From Doryteuthis pealeii (lineage: Eukaryota; Mollusca; Cephalopoda; Myopsida; Loliginidae): a stretch of DNA of 64,000 nucleotides. Of the stretch, positions 1 through 11,739 are shown one piece after another. Both the position numbers and the translations under genes were made by a program. The notes beneath the pieces were generated by a model. That model did no database searches, had not been told where the DNA came from, and was given only the letters and a program-made list of their open reading frames with translations. The stretch spans positions 12,580,694 through 12,644,693 of the forward strand of contig CM042176.1 in NCBI GenBank assembly GCA_023376005.1. The letters are read 5' to 3'. Position 1 is the first letter of the stretch. Each line of letters opens with the position of its first letter.

Positions 1-62
1 GTTTCTGGCTATCCTGCTGAAATCCCGGTTTCAATTTCTGTTGGAGGGAAATCGTTAGTATA

Positions 63-106
63 CATCGATGATGAGACTTAATAAAGTTGAAACAGTCTGT
101 ACGATG
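63..106 (+). ncRNA. Degenerate hammerhead ribozyme motif, Penelope terminus
   Basis: Stem I is CATCG/CGATG. The core reads ATGATGA where CTGANGA is expected, so the essential first C is lost. Stem II is GACTT/AAGTT with an AATA loop, followed by GAA and stem III ACAG/CTGT. Copies at 11,455 and 6,448 (minus) keep the same fold with different damage, so the ancestral element probably had a full core. It lies just upstream of a Penelope-like coding fragment, where such ribozymes are known to occur. Probably inactive. Confidence 0.6.
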
Positions 107-223
107 TTCTACACACCGAATAATTCTTTACCGAAATTCACTTGTCATTATTATCTTCTATAATTATCGAATTTTATGCAATATACGCATTGTAATTGCC
201 TTCAAGCAAAAATATAAATAATA

Positions 224-254
<31 letters not shown>

Positions 255-339
255 AAGTCATACAAACCACCTCCCAAACAATTAGGGACCTCACCAGCTC
301 CTCCACAGATACAAATGCTTTTAACACCTCCAATGCCAG

Positions 340-682
340 CATTACACCATACCATGCAACGACTGCAACAAAAGCTACATCGGAGAAACCCAACGCAGTC
401 TTGAAAAACGGATCTACGAGCATAAAAGATCAATAAAGACACACGACAACCAAAATGACCTATTCACACACAGACTTCAACAGCAGACTTCAACCATACA
501 TTCAACTTCAACCACACATCGCTGCTCAAACCCATATATAATAAGAACCTACACTGTCTATGCGAAACGGCAGTCATAGCAAATTGTAAAATAATAAAAC
601 AAAGACAGGGGTTCTTCAATCTTGACACAGCTATTGCAAAAATCATAGTGCACGAGAACAAAATCAAATTCGAAAACAGTTA
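340..682 (+). pseudogene. Penelope-like retrotransposon, GIY-YIG endonuclease tail
   Basis: In the frame from 355 the translation reads CNDCNKSYIGETQRSLEKRI and then YEHKRS. This is the GIY-YIG endonuclease signature found at the C terminus of Penelope-like element proteins: cysteine pair, YIGET and an arginine/histidine helix. After a frame break near 480-500 it continues with LLKP, CETAVIAN and FENS before a stop near 682. Only the C-terminal part of the polyprotein is present and no reverse transcriptase precedes it. A second copy is at 11,740-12,130 and a short relative at 53,990-54,110. Not functional. Confidence 0.75.
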
Positions 683-1149
683 AAAAAAAACAAAATCCAA
701 ACAGAAATAATCCGCCCCAGAATCTCCCAAAAATACTCTGCCTACAACCATCATCCTGATGACCTGACCTACAATCACTATTCAATGACCTACTTCTCCT
801 TATACTGACCTACCCGACTATCCAATTTCTGATACACATCGGACATCAACACATTTGACCCACACTCCAAATATCAATTTCTCTCTAAAGTCAACTGACT
901 GACCCAATGAAAAATAAAAGCACCATGCCCTACACACCTACCCAACCCGATCTCACACCCCTCACCCATTTACCTTTTCACTATAAAAGCAGAATGTACA
1001 AGTACTTATGTCAATAAAGTTTTGAAAAAGCTTCATCCAATAATGAGGTGAAATATCAGCTGATTTCAACTGTCTGTGTTGTTATATCCACAATTTCCTC
1101 TATTCTCAACCACATTTTGTTGGATTTATTCAAACCCTTCACTAAAGGA

Positions 1150-1370
1150 TTGGGTAATTCCGAACAAAATGTGGTTGAAAATAGACGAAAAATGTGGATA
1201 AAACAACACAACAACTAAATTCAAATGATACTTTGCCTCGGTCTTTTGCAAAGCTTTTTCGAATTTAATTTGGATTATATTTGAAAAAGCTTCGCAAAAG
1301 ACTGAGGCAAAATATCATTTGAATTTAGTTGTGTTTTATCCGCATTTTCCCTCTATTTTCAACCACACAC
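1150..1370. repeat. Hairpin (inverted-repeat) element
   Basis: About 90 bp starting AATGTGGTTGAAAATAGA near 1,176 is repeated in reverse complement ending near 1,365. The centre is an AT-rich spacer around 1,262-1,282. The arms meet at AAGCTTTTTC / GAAAAAGCTT, as in a non-autonomous fold-back element or MITE. The second copy is at 12,600-12,800, and a single degenerate arm is visible at 5,655-5,715. Confidence 0.8.
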
Positions 1371-1522
1371 ATAAGGTGTGTCAAAAAAAGTATCAAGTTT
1401 TTTTTGGTACTTTTTGACACACCTTGTATTCTGACCCCCCCCCCCAAAAAAAAATTCCATTCATTCTTTTCTATGTTGGTAAATACAGCTTTAAACTTGG
1501 TACTTTTTTGACACACCTTGTT
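1371..1522. repeat. mariner-like MITE termini
   Basis: The motif AAGGTGTGTCAAAAAAGTA occurs forward at 1,373, reversed near 1,425 and reversed again near 1,510. GGTGTGTCAAAAA termini are typical of Tc1/mariner-class inverted repeats. No transposase lies between them. The block also contains C9 and A9 homopolymers. Repeated at 12,808-12,960. Confidence 0.55.
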
Positions 1523-1989
1523 TTACATCTATGCTACTAAATTACAAGTGAGTGTGTTAAAAAAAAACAAAAAAAAAACAGAGAGCCATTATTGCCTACT
1601 GTCCCATATAGACATCATAAAAAAAAATATTAAAAAAAAAATTTTTTTTTAAATATTAAAAAGATAAGAGAGTGCTTTACCAGAAACGGTCCGCTGTAAA
1701 TGAGATAGTAATCCTCCACATCTCTGAAAGTCCAAGTTGTCTCGGCCAGGTTTTTTGAATTCATTAATTGGCATATAAGCCTCTGTTAATATAAAGATTT
1801 TGAAACAAAGACGTAAGCAATCTGAACAAATTGGACTATTTTTATTGTATATGTTCCCTTTATATGATAATAATATATAAATAAATATAACAAAATATTA
1901 AATAAAAAAAATAAAAAATACATATATATATTAATTAAATAAATAAAATAAAATTAGATAAATAATAATAATATATATATATAAGGAAA

Positions 1990-2106
1990 AAAATTTTTTT
2001 TAAATAAGTATACAAAAATTTTTTTAAATAGGTATACAAAAATTTTTTTAAATAGGTATACAAATTTTTTAAATAAGTATACAAAGAATTTTTTAAATAA
2101 GTAACC
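1990..2106. repeat. Minisatellite, about 25-28 bp unit
   Basis: About five tandem copies of a TTTTTTAAATAGGTATACAA-like unit. The reading frames through it are artefacts of the repeat. Confidence 0.8.
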
Positions 2107-2619
2107 AAAAAATGCGTGAATTCCCCCCCCCCACACACACACTTCCACCCAAAAAGGTAAATGGAATATTCTATAATATTTAAAAAGTCTGTAAAATTGA
2201 AATTTGTAAGTAAAATATATTCCGACTTCATTTTATTTATGATGTGTCGCAAGGTATGTGTTATTATTTTTTATTGCTCATTACTTCTCTTACTAAAACA
2301 ATCTGTTGACTTGTGTTGATTTGTTTTTTTTTTAAATAAATAACTCGTATCTTGCACTATCCCATCGTAAAAAGAAGAAAAGAAAGTGTTCAAACTATTG
2401 AACTCAAAGTTAAATGATGAATATGTTGCTAGAAGATATTTACATCCAGTAAGATATAATTAATATGTATGTTTCGAGCCAGTATCATCCTGGTTCAAAA
2501 AAATAAAATTTAGAAAAAAATTTAAAAAAACAAAAAAAACATCTAAGAGATTACAGAAAAAAATTGACTGAATTACACTATTTTCTTTGTTTTTTTTAAA
2601 TCGAAATGTTTTGATATTG

Positions 2620-3865
2620 TAACACATCACTCAATAAGTCCCGGGCCTGACATATAGACAGCACCACTAATAAAAAAATCCATATGCTCTTATAAAGTAC
2701 TAATCTTCAAATGGCACGTGTCAAAATGTGAGCCCAATCGGATTATTAGTTTACAAGTTATTTAAGTGAAGCTACTGCTGCAAATTTTCAAATTCTGAAT
2801 TTCGTGTGTTGATAAAGCATTGCTTTCTGATAGGAAAAAATTCTGTTCAACCAAAGAGATAGCAGAGGAGTTGAAGATATCAGAAGGGCAGGGTATTCAC
2901 GATTTTGCATGAACATTTGTCAATGAGAAAGCTGCATTTGCTCACAGTCAATCAAAAACAACAACGCGTCAACGATTCAGAGCGTTGTTTGCAACTGTTT
3001 CAATGCAACAAAAAGGAGTTTTTTGTGTAAATATGTGACAATAGATGAAACATGGATCCACCACTTCACTCCAGAGTCAAATAGGCAGTCAGCTGAGTGG
3101 ACAGCAGCAGGTGAAAGCCGTCCAAAGCAACCAAAGATGCAAACATCAGCAGGTGAGGTTTTGGCCTTCGTATTTTGGGTGCGTAAGGTATTTTATTCAG
3201 AAGGGAAGAACCATCAATAGCAAATATTATATAGCATTATTGGTGCGCTTGAAAGAAGAAATCACCAAAAAACGGCCACAAATGAAGAAAAAACTGCTCT
3301 TTCGCCAAGACAATGTACCGTGTCACAAGTCGATTGCAACGATGGCAAAACTACATGAATTGCTTCTGCACCCACCCTATTCTCCAGATCTGGCCCCCAG
3401 CGACTACTGGCTGTTTGCAGACCTCAAAAGAATGCTCCAGGGTAAGAGATTTGGCTCCAATGAAAAAGTGATATCAGAAACTGAGGCGTATTTTGAGGCC
3501 AAAGACAAATTGTTCTACAAAAAAGGCATTGAATTATTAGAGAAGCGTTAGAATCAGTGTATCACCCTAGAAGGAGACTATGTTGATGAATAAAGTCGAA
3601 TCTTGCCTAAAAGTTGTTTTATTAGTGTTATGTTTTTTACATACAGATAAATTATATGGAGGATAGGAATGATAATGCAAGACCAGGTTGTCATAAAATT
3701 AAATAGGTTTTATTTAAACACAGAGTAGAAAATGCTTCTAACTCTCAAGCGACTTAACCAGTAACTGAATGCTGGTGTTCAAAAGTAAACAAATGCTTTG
3801 ACTGATCAACTCTATTTAAGTCTATTTGTGTTAGTTAGGCCCGGGACTTATTGAGTGATGTGTTA
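2620..3865 (+). mobile_element. Decayed mariner transposon with both ends
   Basis: The element is flanked by TA at 2,620-2,621 and 3,864-3,865, the mariner target duplication. About 30 bp terminal inverted repeats start ACACATCACTCAATAAGTCC and end with its near-perfect complement. Total length is about 1.24 kb, normal for mariner. It carries a broken transposase on the plus strand. Flanks are AT-rich with poly-A/T runs. Confidence 0.93.
2810..3551 (+). pseudogene. mariner transposase, broken
   Basis: Translation in two frames shows the mariner catalytic landmarks in order: DETWIHHFTPESN around 3,040 (first Asp), RQDNVPCHKS around 3,305 (second Asp) and YSPDLAPSDYWLF around 3,380 (third Asp; D34D class). 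The frame changes near 3,170-3,200. The N-terminal helix-turn-helix half (2,810-3,020) is only partly recognisable and interrupted. An intact mariner transposase is about 345 residues; the longest open piece here is about 168. The protein would be dead, although its ends could still respond to transposase from elsewhere. Confidence 0.93.
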
Positions 3866-4309
3866 GCATATTGTCCATTAAAAAAAAAAAAAAAAATCTT
3901 AGAAATTACAGAGAAAAATTGACTGAATTAGTCTATTTTTCTTATCTATGTTTTTTTTTGGGGGGGGTTTTCGTTTTTTTTAATTATTTCTTGTTGAAAT
4001 CGGGAATCTTCTCATAAAACTCTGGGACCTTCAGGTTCAATCCTGACTATGAATAAAAATAACATAGAATACTTAACATAGTTTATAAGGACAATAGAGT
4101 TGGACAATCATATAGGTGCTAGGGCTTGATGTGAGCATGGTACTAGGGATTTTTACTGGAGTTCAATAACGGCATTAAAAATGGGTTGGGCAGAAATAAA
4201 AAGCAAACATTAATTATAAAATATCAATAATGATAAATATAATTTTCGTATTTCATTTTCAGCAGCTTATTTTGTGGTAAGATGGAGTGATTATTAAGAG
4301 TCAAAGACA

Positions 4310-4612
4310 GTTTAAGCTTCAGTCGGGTAGAGCAGCTACCTAGGAACCCAAGCGTCGGTTTCAAACTGTCCCTTCAACTAAGTGCAAATGAGTAGACAGA
4401 TTAGGTAATCTGATCTGTGTAGTAAAAGTAGGCGAGATGACAGTAGGTATGGCACTACACCTAGCCCAAAAAAAAATAAATTAAAATAAATAAATATAAA
4501 AAAAAATTTAAAACTCCCATGTCTAGCACTAGCCAAAAAAGGTGACGACTCCCTCGCTGGTCCGGTGATACCGATAATAGGGGCACTCCACCAACTTTAA
4601 CAAATTAGAGTT
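4310..4612 (+). mobile_element. tRNA-derived SINE (family B), split by an A-rich insertion
   Basis: The head CAGTCGGGTAGAGCAGC resembles a tRNA A box, followed by a B-box-like GGTTTCAAACTG. Then comes the family body (AGTAGACAGATTAGGTAATCTGATCTGTG...). A run of AAATA-type sequence at 4,470-4,510 interrupts it before the usual 3' part (CTAGCACTAGCC, GACTCCCTCGCTGG, GATACCGATAATAGG). Other copies are at 44,474, 47,284, 47,635, 48,672, 57,670 and 58,016. Confidence 0.75.
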
Positions 4613-4689
4613 GCTTAATTAGCGCAGTACAAGGGGGGGGATTATTCCTTGTACCCCACTTGTTACTAGCGTTAGACACAAGCCCTATT

Positions 4690-4970
4690 AACGTCGTGGG
4701 AACACCTACAAGCCGAGACTCATGGTGGCGGCCGTAAAAATTGCATCTATCCCCTCGCATCCCCTCAAGGGGGGCGCCTCAGCACTGGCAATAAACCAGC
4801 CCTACCCCTTTTAAATCGACGTGGGCAGGGTGTTTGCCTGGGGGATGGGCCCCCTGGGATCGATGCTTGTGATTTTGACCCGGGCAGGCGCGTACACCCG
4901 ACCCCGAGGGTCTTCGGTGGGTAGGAGTCAAGGGACCACCTAGGAATTTGCAAGGATTCTAGGTTCGATT
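4690..4970 (+). repeat. Dispersed repeat family E
   Basis: A GC-rich block with landmarks CTCATGGTGGCGG, GCACTGGCAATAAACCAGCC, GGGCAGGGTGTTTGCCTG and CCCCCTGGGATCGA. The same order appears at 10,845-11,130, 18,790-19,015 and (reverse) 38,040-38,275. No protein or tRNA-like promoter recognised. Confidence 0.75.
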
Positions 4971-5019
4971 CTAGTTTTCTGAAAAAATAAATAAATTAAA
5001 AAAAAGACCCAAAAAACAA

Positions 5020-5116
5020 TTCTACCTGTCTAGCACTAGCAAAAATTGACAGACTCCCTTTGCTGCCACTTGATACCCAATAATAGGACTGTCCACCCAA
5101 ACTACAACTTTACTTA
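5020..5116 (+). mobile_element. SINE family B, 3' fragment
   Basis: CTAGCACTAGCAAAAATTGACAG-type sequence followed by GATACCCAATAATAGGACTG and a TTTACTT tail matches the 3' half of SINE B. Confidence 0.6.
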
Positions 5117-6330
5117 TTTAATTTAGGTGTTATATTTTGTAGGGGAGAAAAGACTTTCGGTTCCGACCCTGTAGTGTTTAAGATTTTTTAACTGACCTTG
5201 CCAAGTTGTTTGTGTGTTTCTATATTGAAAAGGGTGATAATGCCATCAAGCAATTCTGTAAGCGACAGGTCACTGGGGATCTCCCCAGATCCAGGATCCA
5301 CAACTACTTCGGGTAACAAACTGCTACTACTGCTACTACCTGCAGAGAGAGAAAGAGAGAATGAATATTCAGGAAAACAGATTTCCTTTGTTTATTTTAT
5401 AATGAGGAAAATATTCACTGTATACAAACCACACACACATATATAATATATTAAATGAATAGTGAATGAAAAAATGAGAAAAGTATTTGCCATGGAAAGG
5501 TGCTCAATGCAAATTCACGACTGGTTTTGACATCTCAACACTGATCTCATTCTGATGATTGGATTACCATGAAAACTAAAGTTATGGAGTGTGAAAACCA
5601 TAATATTTACCATTGAATTAGTATATTGTATGAGGGTAGGAGGATTGGAGTAAATCGACCAGAATGTGGTTAAAAGGATAAGGGAAAAATGTGGCAAAGA
5701 AACAACTCAACAAGTAGATTAGGAGCATATATTCGTCTTGCATTGAGCACAATTTCTTCAGTCATTTATTTGAAACCATTTGTGACATCATACATTGTTT
5801 TTATAGAAGAATAAGTGAACGGGGTGAGGGTGATTGGTGATAAGTCATGGCGGATGCGGATAGCGTTTGTGGGATTGAGTTGGTCAAAAGATATCTTTCA
5901 TAGATTGGGGGGCGAGGGAGATAAGATCAAATGCTGATGAATTTTTGAATGAAATATGATAAGAAGTAGTTTAGTGCAAAGGACTGAGAAACATCGTAGG
6001 GAAGAAATTAGGTCAACATTCTTTGGTTGGCTTGGAAATTCTTTAGTTATTTTGATTCTTGGAGTAGAGGGGGGCAAAAAGGTGAAGATGGAATGGGCAG
6101 GGTGGAAGAGATGGTTCACCATTTATGGTTGGAGTTGTTAGTATGGAGAGCGTTTTAGGTCGCTTTTGGGAAAAAATTGTTTTATTATGCAGTTTTATCA
6201 TTTTCAATTTGATTCATACTGTTCATTTTTGCATAATTCTTAATCTATATATATATATATATAATATATAAATTTTGATTTTTTGTTTTTAGAAGCATTT
6301 GTTGATTAAAAAGTATATATTATTATTATA
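5117..6330. other. Unassigned AT-rich stretch
   Basis: No gene or complete element recognised. Short open frames here lack homology I can name. A degenerate arm of the 1,150 hairpin element is visible at 5,655-5,715. A (TA)n run lies at 6,247-6,270. Confidence 0.5.
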
Positions 6331-6545
6331 TATTTTTTTGCCTGAAGGCCAATTACAATTGCGTATAATCGTAAAAAATTTGATAAGTATAGAAAAATAA
6401 TTCATGACAAGCGAAAACTCAGGCAAACAAATGTGCGATGTGTAGAACATCGTATAGCCTGTTTTCAACTTTATTAAGTCTCAATCAGCGATATATACTA
6501 ACGATTTCCCTCCGACAGAAATCGAAACCGGGAGTCCAGCAGGCA
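6330..6545 (-). mobile_element. Penelope-like terminus, solo fragment
   Basis: The reverse complement matches positions 24-210: CCCGGTTTCGATTTCTGTCG, GAGGGAAATCGTTAG, a hammerhead-like core, then AATTATTTTTCTATAC and CAATTGTAATTGGCC. It is an isolated pseudo-LTR piece in opposite orientation to the copy at the window start. Confidence 0.65.
6448..6492 (-). ncRNA. Hammerhead ribozyme motif, one-base insertion
   Basis: On the minus strand: ATCG stem I, core CTGATTGA (one T more than CTGANGA), stem II GACTT/AAGTT, GAAA, stem III ACAG/CTAT-like and closing CGAT. The extra base probably inactivates it. It belongs to the same family as 63-106. Confidence 0.55.
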
Positions 6546-8440
6546 GAGTCAGAGACGTCTACTTGCTCGGCTACCGCTCGACTACCGGACGCCACCGCCA
6601 CAAATCATGCAAAATTAGCCTGTCAATTGATAATGATACGTCTCTTACCATTTTAGGTATGCGACCATTGACAACAACAACAAACCAGGCCTTGCCCCGT
6701 GAAAGAAATTAAGATTTTGATGTTTGTTTTTTTTTAGAAGCATTGTTTGATTAAAGTAATATCATTATTATATTTTCGAATTTTATACGAATACCATTGT
6801 AATTGCCTAAAGCAAAAAAAAAATATAAAATAATAATGATATATATATATTTTTTTTTTCAGGCATGTGTTATTGAAGTAACAAGGAATACTTCTTCATT
6901 ATTTGAATTTATTGTCTTTTGCCAGTCGCTCTGGCAACTTTCTGGTGTTTGGATCCAATTGAAAAAGATATTTCCCATATGTGTTAGCCCCGAGCGCTTT
7001 CGACTGCTTCCTCAGTTCGTCATCATGCGGGTATATGAGTTGGTTTTAGTTCGTTTTTAGGTTCTTTTATCGATGTTGTTTGAATTTTTTAAAAGTCTAT
7101 TATTTTTAGAGGGTTACAAGTAAGTTTGTAGTTTATAAGATAGTTAATATGTTATGTCCGACATTTGAATGCTATTTTATTGATGGTTAGGTTTTTAAAA
7201 ATTTTATGCATATTGCTTTCAAGATTTGTATGTGCGTTTCTTAATTGTATTCTATAGATAATTTGGTGTTTTCAGTGAGAATTTTCACTAATGTTGGGGG
7301 AGGTGATTTTCTGGGTGTTTTTTAATTAAGTTGTTGTTTTATGGCACTAGTATCGGAGAATTGTATGTGACGGCGGCAGGAGAAAACACAGAAAATCGCA
7401 GATGATGAAAAAGACACAGATCCAAATGATAAAGAAAGAAGTCTCCGTTTTATTCAATAACACATCGTGAAAAAATTAACTTGCTGCCAAAATACCAAAC
7501 ATTATATATTATTGGGAAGTTGACCCCCTATTACATGCATGTGAATTGAATACATTAAAATAATAAAGTTTTCTTGAAATAAGTAATTTTACAATTGTAT
7601 GTTAAGTTATAGAATTATGTAAAACCAAAAGAATCGAATAAATATTACTTAGAATATTTAGCAACAATATAAACAATGCCGTAAATTCCATTGAAAATAT
7701 GTAGCCATCGGATGTAACAAAATTCATCGTAATTTACGTCATTAGAAAACAGCGATATTTGAAAATTCCAATATTAAATTTACTTAATGATCACGTAGAC
7801 AATGACAAAAGAGAAATTACTAAAAGGACCACCATAAGGCTGAATAAGCACATGTTGGAGCTTTACGCTCTCACGATCCAACTCTGACGAGTTCAGACAA
7901 GCGGATGCTCGACTTAACTCAGTGAGCATGAGTCGGAGAGCGGATGCTCCCATACTCAAGCACAGATGCGATGAGAGGGACGCTTGGTCGCAACAGACAA
8001 GCATTAAAATACGACTCAACAGGTCCGTCTATGTTTTTCTGTTTTCAATTCTCTCTCGTGCGTGCGTACTCGAAAAGTATCGACACAAGTTTCGAAATTC
8101 ACAGACTATTGTTTTGAAAACAAAACTGCTACACAATTGACATATACAAGTCGGCACAAATTATAACAAAGAACTTATGCACTCAGCAAATACACGAACA
8201 TGTAGGAAACAGACTACATACAGTCGGAACATTGCTAAAGAACATTGCTATGCACTATATGAATTGTCAAATATCTTGTAATAATAGTTGTTTCTTTTAT
8301 GATTTTTATCTTCTTTTGTTTTTCCTACGGGAAACTACCATTTCTGTAGTTCTTATACTTTAAATTGTGGGGATCGAAACTCAGATCGTCTTCACACACA
8401 CACACCAAAACTGAACGCTAATACCGGTTCTACAATATAT
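6541..8440. other. Unassigned AT-rich stretch
   Basis: A second partial Penelope-terminus-like piece is visible at 6,720-6,830 (AGAAGCATTGTTTGATTAAA and TTGTAATTGCC). At 6,986-7,020 the minus strand reads CTGAGGA...CGAAAGCGCTC, which looks like a hammerhead core and stem III but has no convincing stem I. The stretch 7,330-8,140 is moderately GC-richer and might be part of an LTR or an old element. I cannot assign it. Confidence 0.4.
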
Positions 8441-8446
8441 TAGTAT

Positions 8447-8662
8447 ATATTTTCATTTTCCTTTCCTATGAAAAAAACGCGCGGCTAACAGCACTCACAC
8501 ATGAGTAAACAACACAAAAACTAAGAAATGTGATAGAAAAATAAGAGAATTATATATATTATATAATTATATATATAATATATATTCATTTTCCTTTCCT
8601 GTGAAAGATATAGCCACTCTCACACATGAGTAAACAAAACAGAAACTAAGAAATTAGCAAAC
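8447..8662. repeat. Imperfect tandem duplication, about 135 bp apart
   Basis: TATTCATTTTCCTTTCCT followed by CACTCACACATGAGTAAACAA and ACTAAGAAAT occurs at 8,450-8,530 and again at 8,582-8,655, separated by a TA-rich palindromic run. Confidence 0.7.
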
Positions 8663-8778
8663 AGATTGTTTTTGTGACAATAATAAAAACAAAAGGATAA
8701 ACGCCCACATGTTTATACAAATATAAATTGCAACAGCTTCAATTTTCAGGTAGCGTCACCCGCATAATTTCTGTTAAG

Positions 8779-9035
8779 GGGGGGGGTTGTATGCAAAAGT
8801 CTAAAAAGAAAATGAAAAACCAGGTCATAGATCGGAGGGGTGCATGAATAAGATATGAAACTAGAGCGGGGAGGACGAGTCCCCAATTTGTGTAGGTGGT
8901 TAAGCGGTTGATGCAAAAGTCCTAAAAGACAAAAAACCAAAATCAATCATAGATAGGAGGGGGTAGCATGAATTACAAATTGAAACTAGAGGCGGGGAGG
9001 AGGAGGAGTCCCCCATTGCGTAGTGGTTAACGTTC
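8779..9035. repeat. Tandem duplication, about 125 bp unit
   Basis: The series ATGCAAAAGTC, GAAAATGAAAAACCA, ATAGATCGGAGGGG, GCATGAAT and GAGCGGGGAGGA-GAGTCCCCA is present twice in succession. Both copies end in a GTAGTGGTTAA stretch that resembles a tRNA A box. Confidence 0.65.
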
Positions 9036-9049
9036 TAGACTGTCACATC

Positions 9050-9350
9050 GTAGTAAGGCCAGGCCTACGCACACGTTTAAGACGTCTGGCAAAAAGGACT
9101 ATTGCCAGCATGCACACTAAACACATTGGGAGGTTGTGCAGAAACCGACAGCCTGGTACGGTCCTTGTCAAACAGGAAGAAAAGAGTGAAAAAGAGGGAA
9201 AGAATGCGGCGTCACATAACCAAGAGAGCCAGAAAGGAGGAGAGACAACAGCAACTCAGCAGAGGCATCACTGTTCGTTTTGCGTCACGTGCACCAGAGA
9301 CTCTCATTCAACAAATTGGCCTGTTAGCACTCGGGCAGAGCAGTTAAGAA
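9050..9350 (+). pseudogene. LINE ORF C-terminal tail, frameshifted
   Basis: Split over frames, it shows the order seen more clearly at 39,155-39,440: a Thr/His-rich segment, a basic helix (KKRVKKRERMRR, KRARKEERQQQ), then a remnant of the C-terminal zinc finger (CTRDSHST). This is the C-terminal tail of a non-LTR retrotransposon reverse-transcriptase protein. Several frame breaks; not functional. Confidence 0.5.
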
Positions 9351-9399
9351 AGAAAAAAAAAAAAGGACGACAAGCCATTGTTTGTTTGGTTTGTTTTGT

Positions 9400-10020
9400 T
9401 TTAGCGTATATCAAATACCTCAGTGGGTCTTTAATTATCCGATAAAGTTTTGAAATTAAATTCATTCTTAATGGATACCAATATTTTTATAAATACTTTT
9501 TCTATCTAACATAGATTGGGATCTCGCTAACAAGGTACTAACGCATCTGGGTCAGAAGTGGACGCCAGGAGAGCAATGGTTGATGAAGGGGTGCTCCCAT
9601 CTCCCGAACCTCCAAGAACTGGAACTGCACGCATCAGATAGAAAGTTTTAACGGCATTCCCAGGACATGTGACCTCAGGCCACCGCTTTTCTAGCACCCA
9701 TATGGTAAAAAGGGTTGGGACTTGCGCATAGAGGGCGAATAGGGTTGGGCAATGCATTATAGGTGCTAGGGCTTGACATGACCAGTCGATTGATTGGAGG
9801 GGGCTTCTCTGACCGCCCGTCTAGGCCTAGAGTAAGGTTCTAAGTGGAGTGTTGCATGGTCAGTCGCTCAATGCCACCAAGACTGTCCTTAAGCATGCAT
9901 GGGTCACCACCCATGCCAAGCAGGCTGGCCCCATTTAGGGGAATTTACACCGCTCTGGCAGAGGTGCAAGTCGGCGATTCTTAAACGGCCGCAGCCAACA
10001 GGCAGACTAACGCGCACTTG
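9400..10020 (+). repeat. Dispersed repeat family C, noisy copy
   Basis: Landmarks in order: GGTTTGTTTTG, TATCAAATACCTCAGTGGGTC, GATAAAGTTTTGAAAT, ACTAACGCATCTGGGTCAGA, GATGAAGGGGTGCTCCCA, TAGGTGCTAGGGCTTGACAT and ACCACCCATGCC. It matches better copies at 29,110-29,690 and 51,640-52,190, with indels scattered throughout. Ends in a 27-bp A run at 10,037. Confidence 0.7.
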
Positions 10021-10145
10021 TCTTTGACAGAAACATGAAAAAAAAAAAAAAAAAAAAAAAAAAATACCAATGCATGATACAAATACTAATGGTAATAGCT
10101 CATTTTTATATAGCATCACCCAAGTTCTGTTGGGGGTGGGTGTGT

Positions 10146-10840
10146 TAATTCCAGAGCCCCATTCCTATTAAGGATTGCTAAAAATGGCCTTTTGACATTT
10201 AAAGTTACGCTGTTTACTTCTGTAAATCAAAGACTGCTTAAATATGTTTAATGATTACAATTTAAACGAAGGTTTTGCATGTTGGGTAGAATTTAGAAAT
10301 GAATGTGAATTGTAACTTAACGGTTCGAGATGAGGCACGTATAGGACGTTTAAGAGTTAAGCAATACAGGTCGCTACCCTCATTGGAAGGTCTTACACCC
10401 TTCTCGCGAATGTGTAGCGGTGTATTTCTAAAGTTGCCCCAGCTGACAGGGCTGGTAACAAATATGTTTCTGAATAGATTCCTACGCACCCAGAGAGCAC
10501 CATCTGATTTGTGTCGCTTTCTGTTGATTTGCCTCCTGATCAGGATTCTTGAAATGCAAAAAGGAATGAAGGAATTTTCGTGAGAAAATATACAACAAGC
10601 ATATCAAGGAATTTAATATTTAAAGAAAAAAATGATTATATTATAGCATTACTCTCTATATTATATAAGCATATCAAGAATTAATATTTAAAGAAAAAAA
10701 ATATATATATATATAGACATACATCTTCTATATTATATAAGCGCATATCAAGGAATTCTATTATTATATTAAGCATACTCAAGGAAGTTTAATATTTCAA
10801 AAGATAAGGAAAATATATATATATATACGTATATGTTTTA
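10146..10840. other. Unassigned stretch with AT-rich tandem pieces
   Basis: 10,262-10,583 is open in both directions for 75-94 codons but I recognise no family. 10,590-10,830 repeats ATATCAAGGAATTTAATATTTAAAG-like units three or four times between TA runs. Confidence 0.4.
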
Positions 10841-10844
10841 TTCC

Positions 10845-11130
10845 ACGTACCCGCACTTGGTACGGTCAAGCACAAGGCCCTATTTATGTGGCGGGTGAAA
10901 AAATTGCGCTCGATCCGCGTCGCATGGTCCCCTCATAGGTGGCGCTTCTCAGAGCTGTGGGCAATAAACCAGCCCTGCCCCCTTATACATCAAGGGGGAC
11001 AGGTGTTGCCTGGGGGGATGGCCCCCTGGGATCGACGCTATTATTACAACATAGACCGTCCAGGCGGCGACGTAGCTCGCCGGACCCGCCAGTTCGAAAC
11101 CGGGTGGCTGCATAACTAAAATAAATAATA
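10845..11130 (+). repeat. Dispersed repeat family E
   Basis: Matches 4,690-4,970 and 38,040-38,275: ACAAGGCCCTATTTATGTG, GGCAATAAACCAGCCCTGCC, GACAGGTGTTGCCTG and CCCCCTGGGATCGACGC. Confidence 0.75.
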
Positions 11131-11454
11131 GTACTGCTCTAAAATATATATATACAGATACATCTAAAATATATATATACATACATCTAAAAAAAAAAAC
11201 AAAAAAAAAAAGCAAACATCCAAAAATCTTATTTCCTTTGCGTATAGAGCATTAAGGCCTGGGTTTTTATCATTCACTCAACGTACTCAGACGTCTCGAG
11301 TATGCATTGACAGGGTTAATTTCGCGAGACAAGAATTGTCCGCGTGGCTGTATCATGGCGCAAGGGCAGTATGGTTTCTGTCTATCGCTGCTTTGGAAAA
11401 ATTTTTTTTTTCCCGGTTTCAATTTCTGTTGGAGGGAAATTGCGTTAGTATTAG

Positions 11455-11497
11455 CATCGTGATGAACTAATGAAAGTTGAAACTAGTCTGTACGATG
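11455..11497 (+). ncRNA. Degenerate hammerhead motif
   Basis: CATCG...GTTGAAACTAGTCTGTA-CGATG. This is the copy of 63-106 with further indels in the core (TGATGAA) and stem II. Inactive as written. Confidence 0.45.
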
Positions 11498-11739
11498 TTC
11501 TACCACCGAATAATTCTTTACCGAAATTCACTTGTCATGTATATCTTTCTATAATAGTGAATTTATGCAATATAACGCATTGTAATTGCGCTTGCAAGGC
11601 AAAATATTAAATATAATAATATATAGTATATATAATATATATAATAATATATAAAGTCATTACAAACACACCTGCCAAACAATTAGGGAGCCTCACCAGC
11701 CTCCTCCACAGATACAAATGCGTTTAACACTTCCAGATG

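Larger units (their letters stand above)
24..1717. repeat. Long direct repeat, copy 1
   Basis: This block recurs at 11,413-13,147 in the same orientation and order: Penelope-like terminus, GIY-YIG fragment, hairpin element and mariner-like ends. This copy is cleaner; the second differs by many one- to three-base insertions and deletions. The copies diverge before position 24 and after about 1,717. It could be a real segmental duplication or an assembly duplication. Confidence 0.85.

Noticed and set aside
10262..10583. Overlapping 75- and 94-codon frames on both strands
   Set aside because: No recognisable motif, start context or splice signals; left as unassigned.
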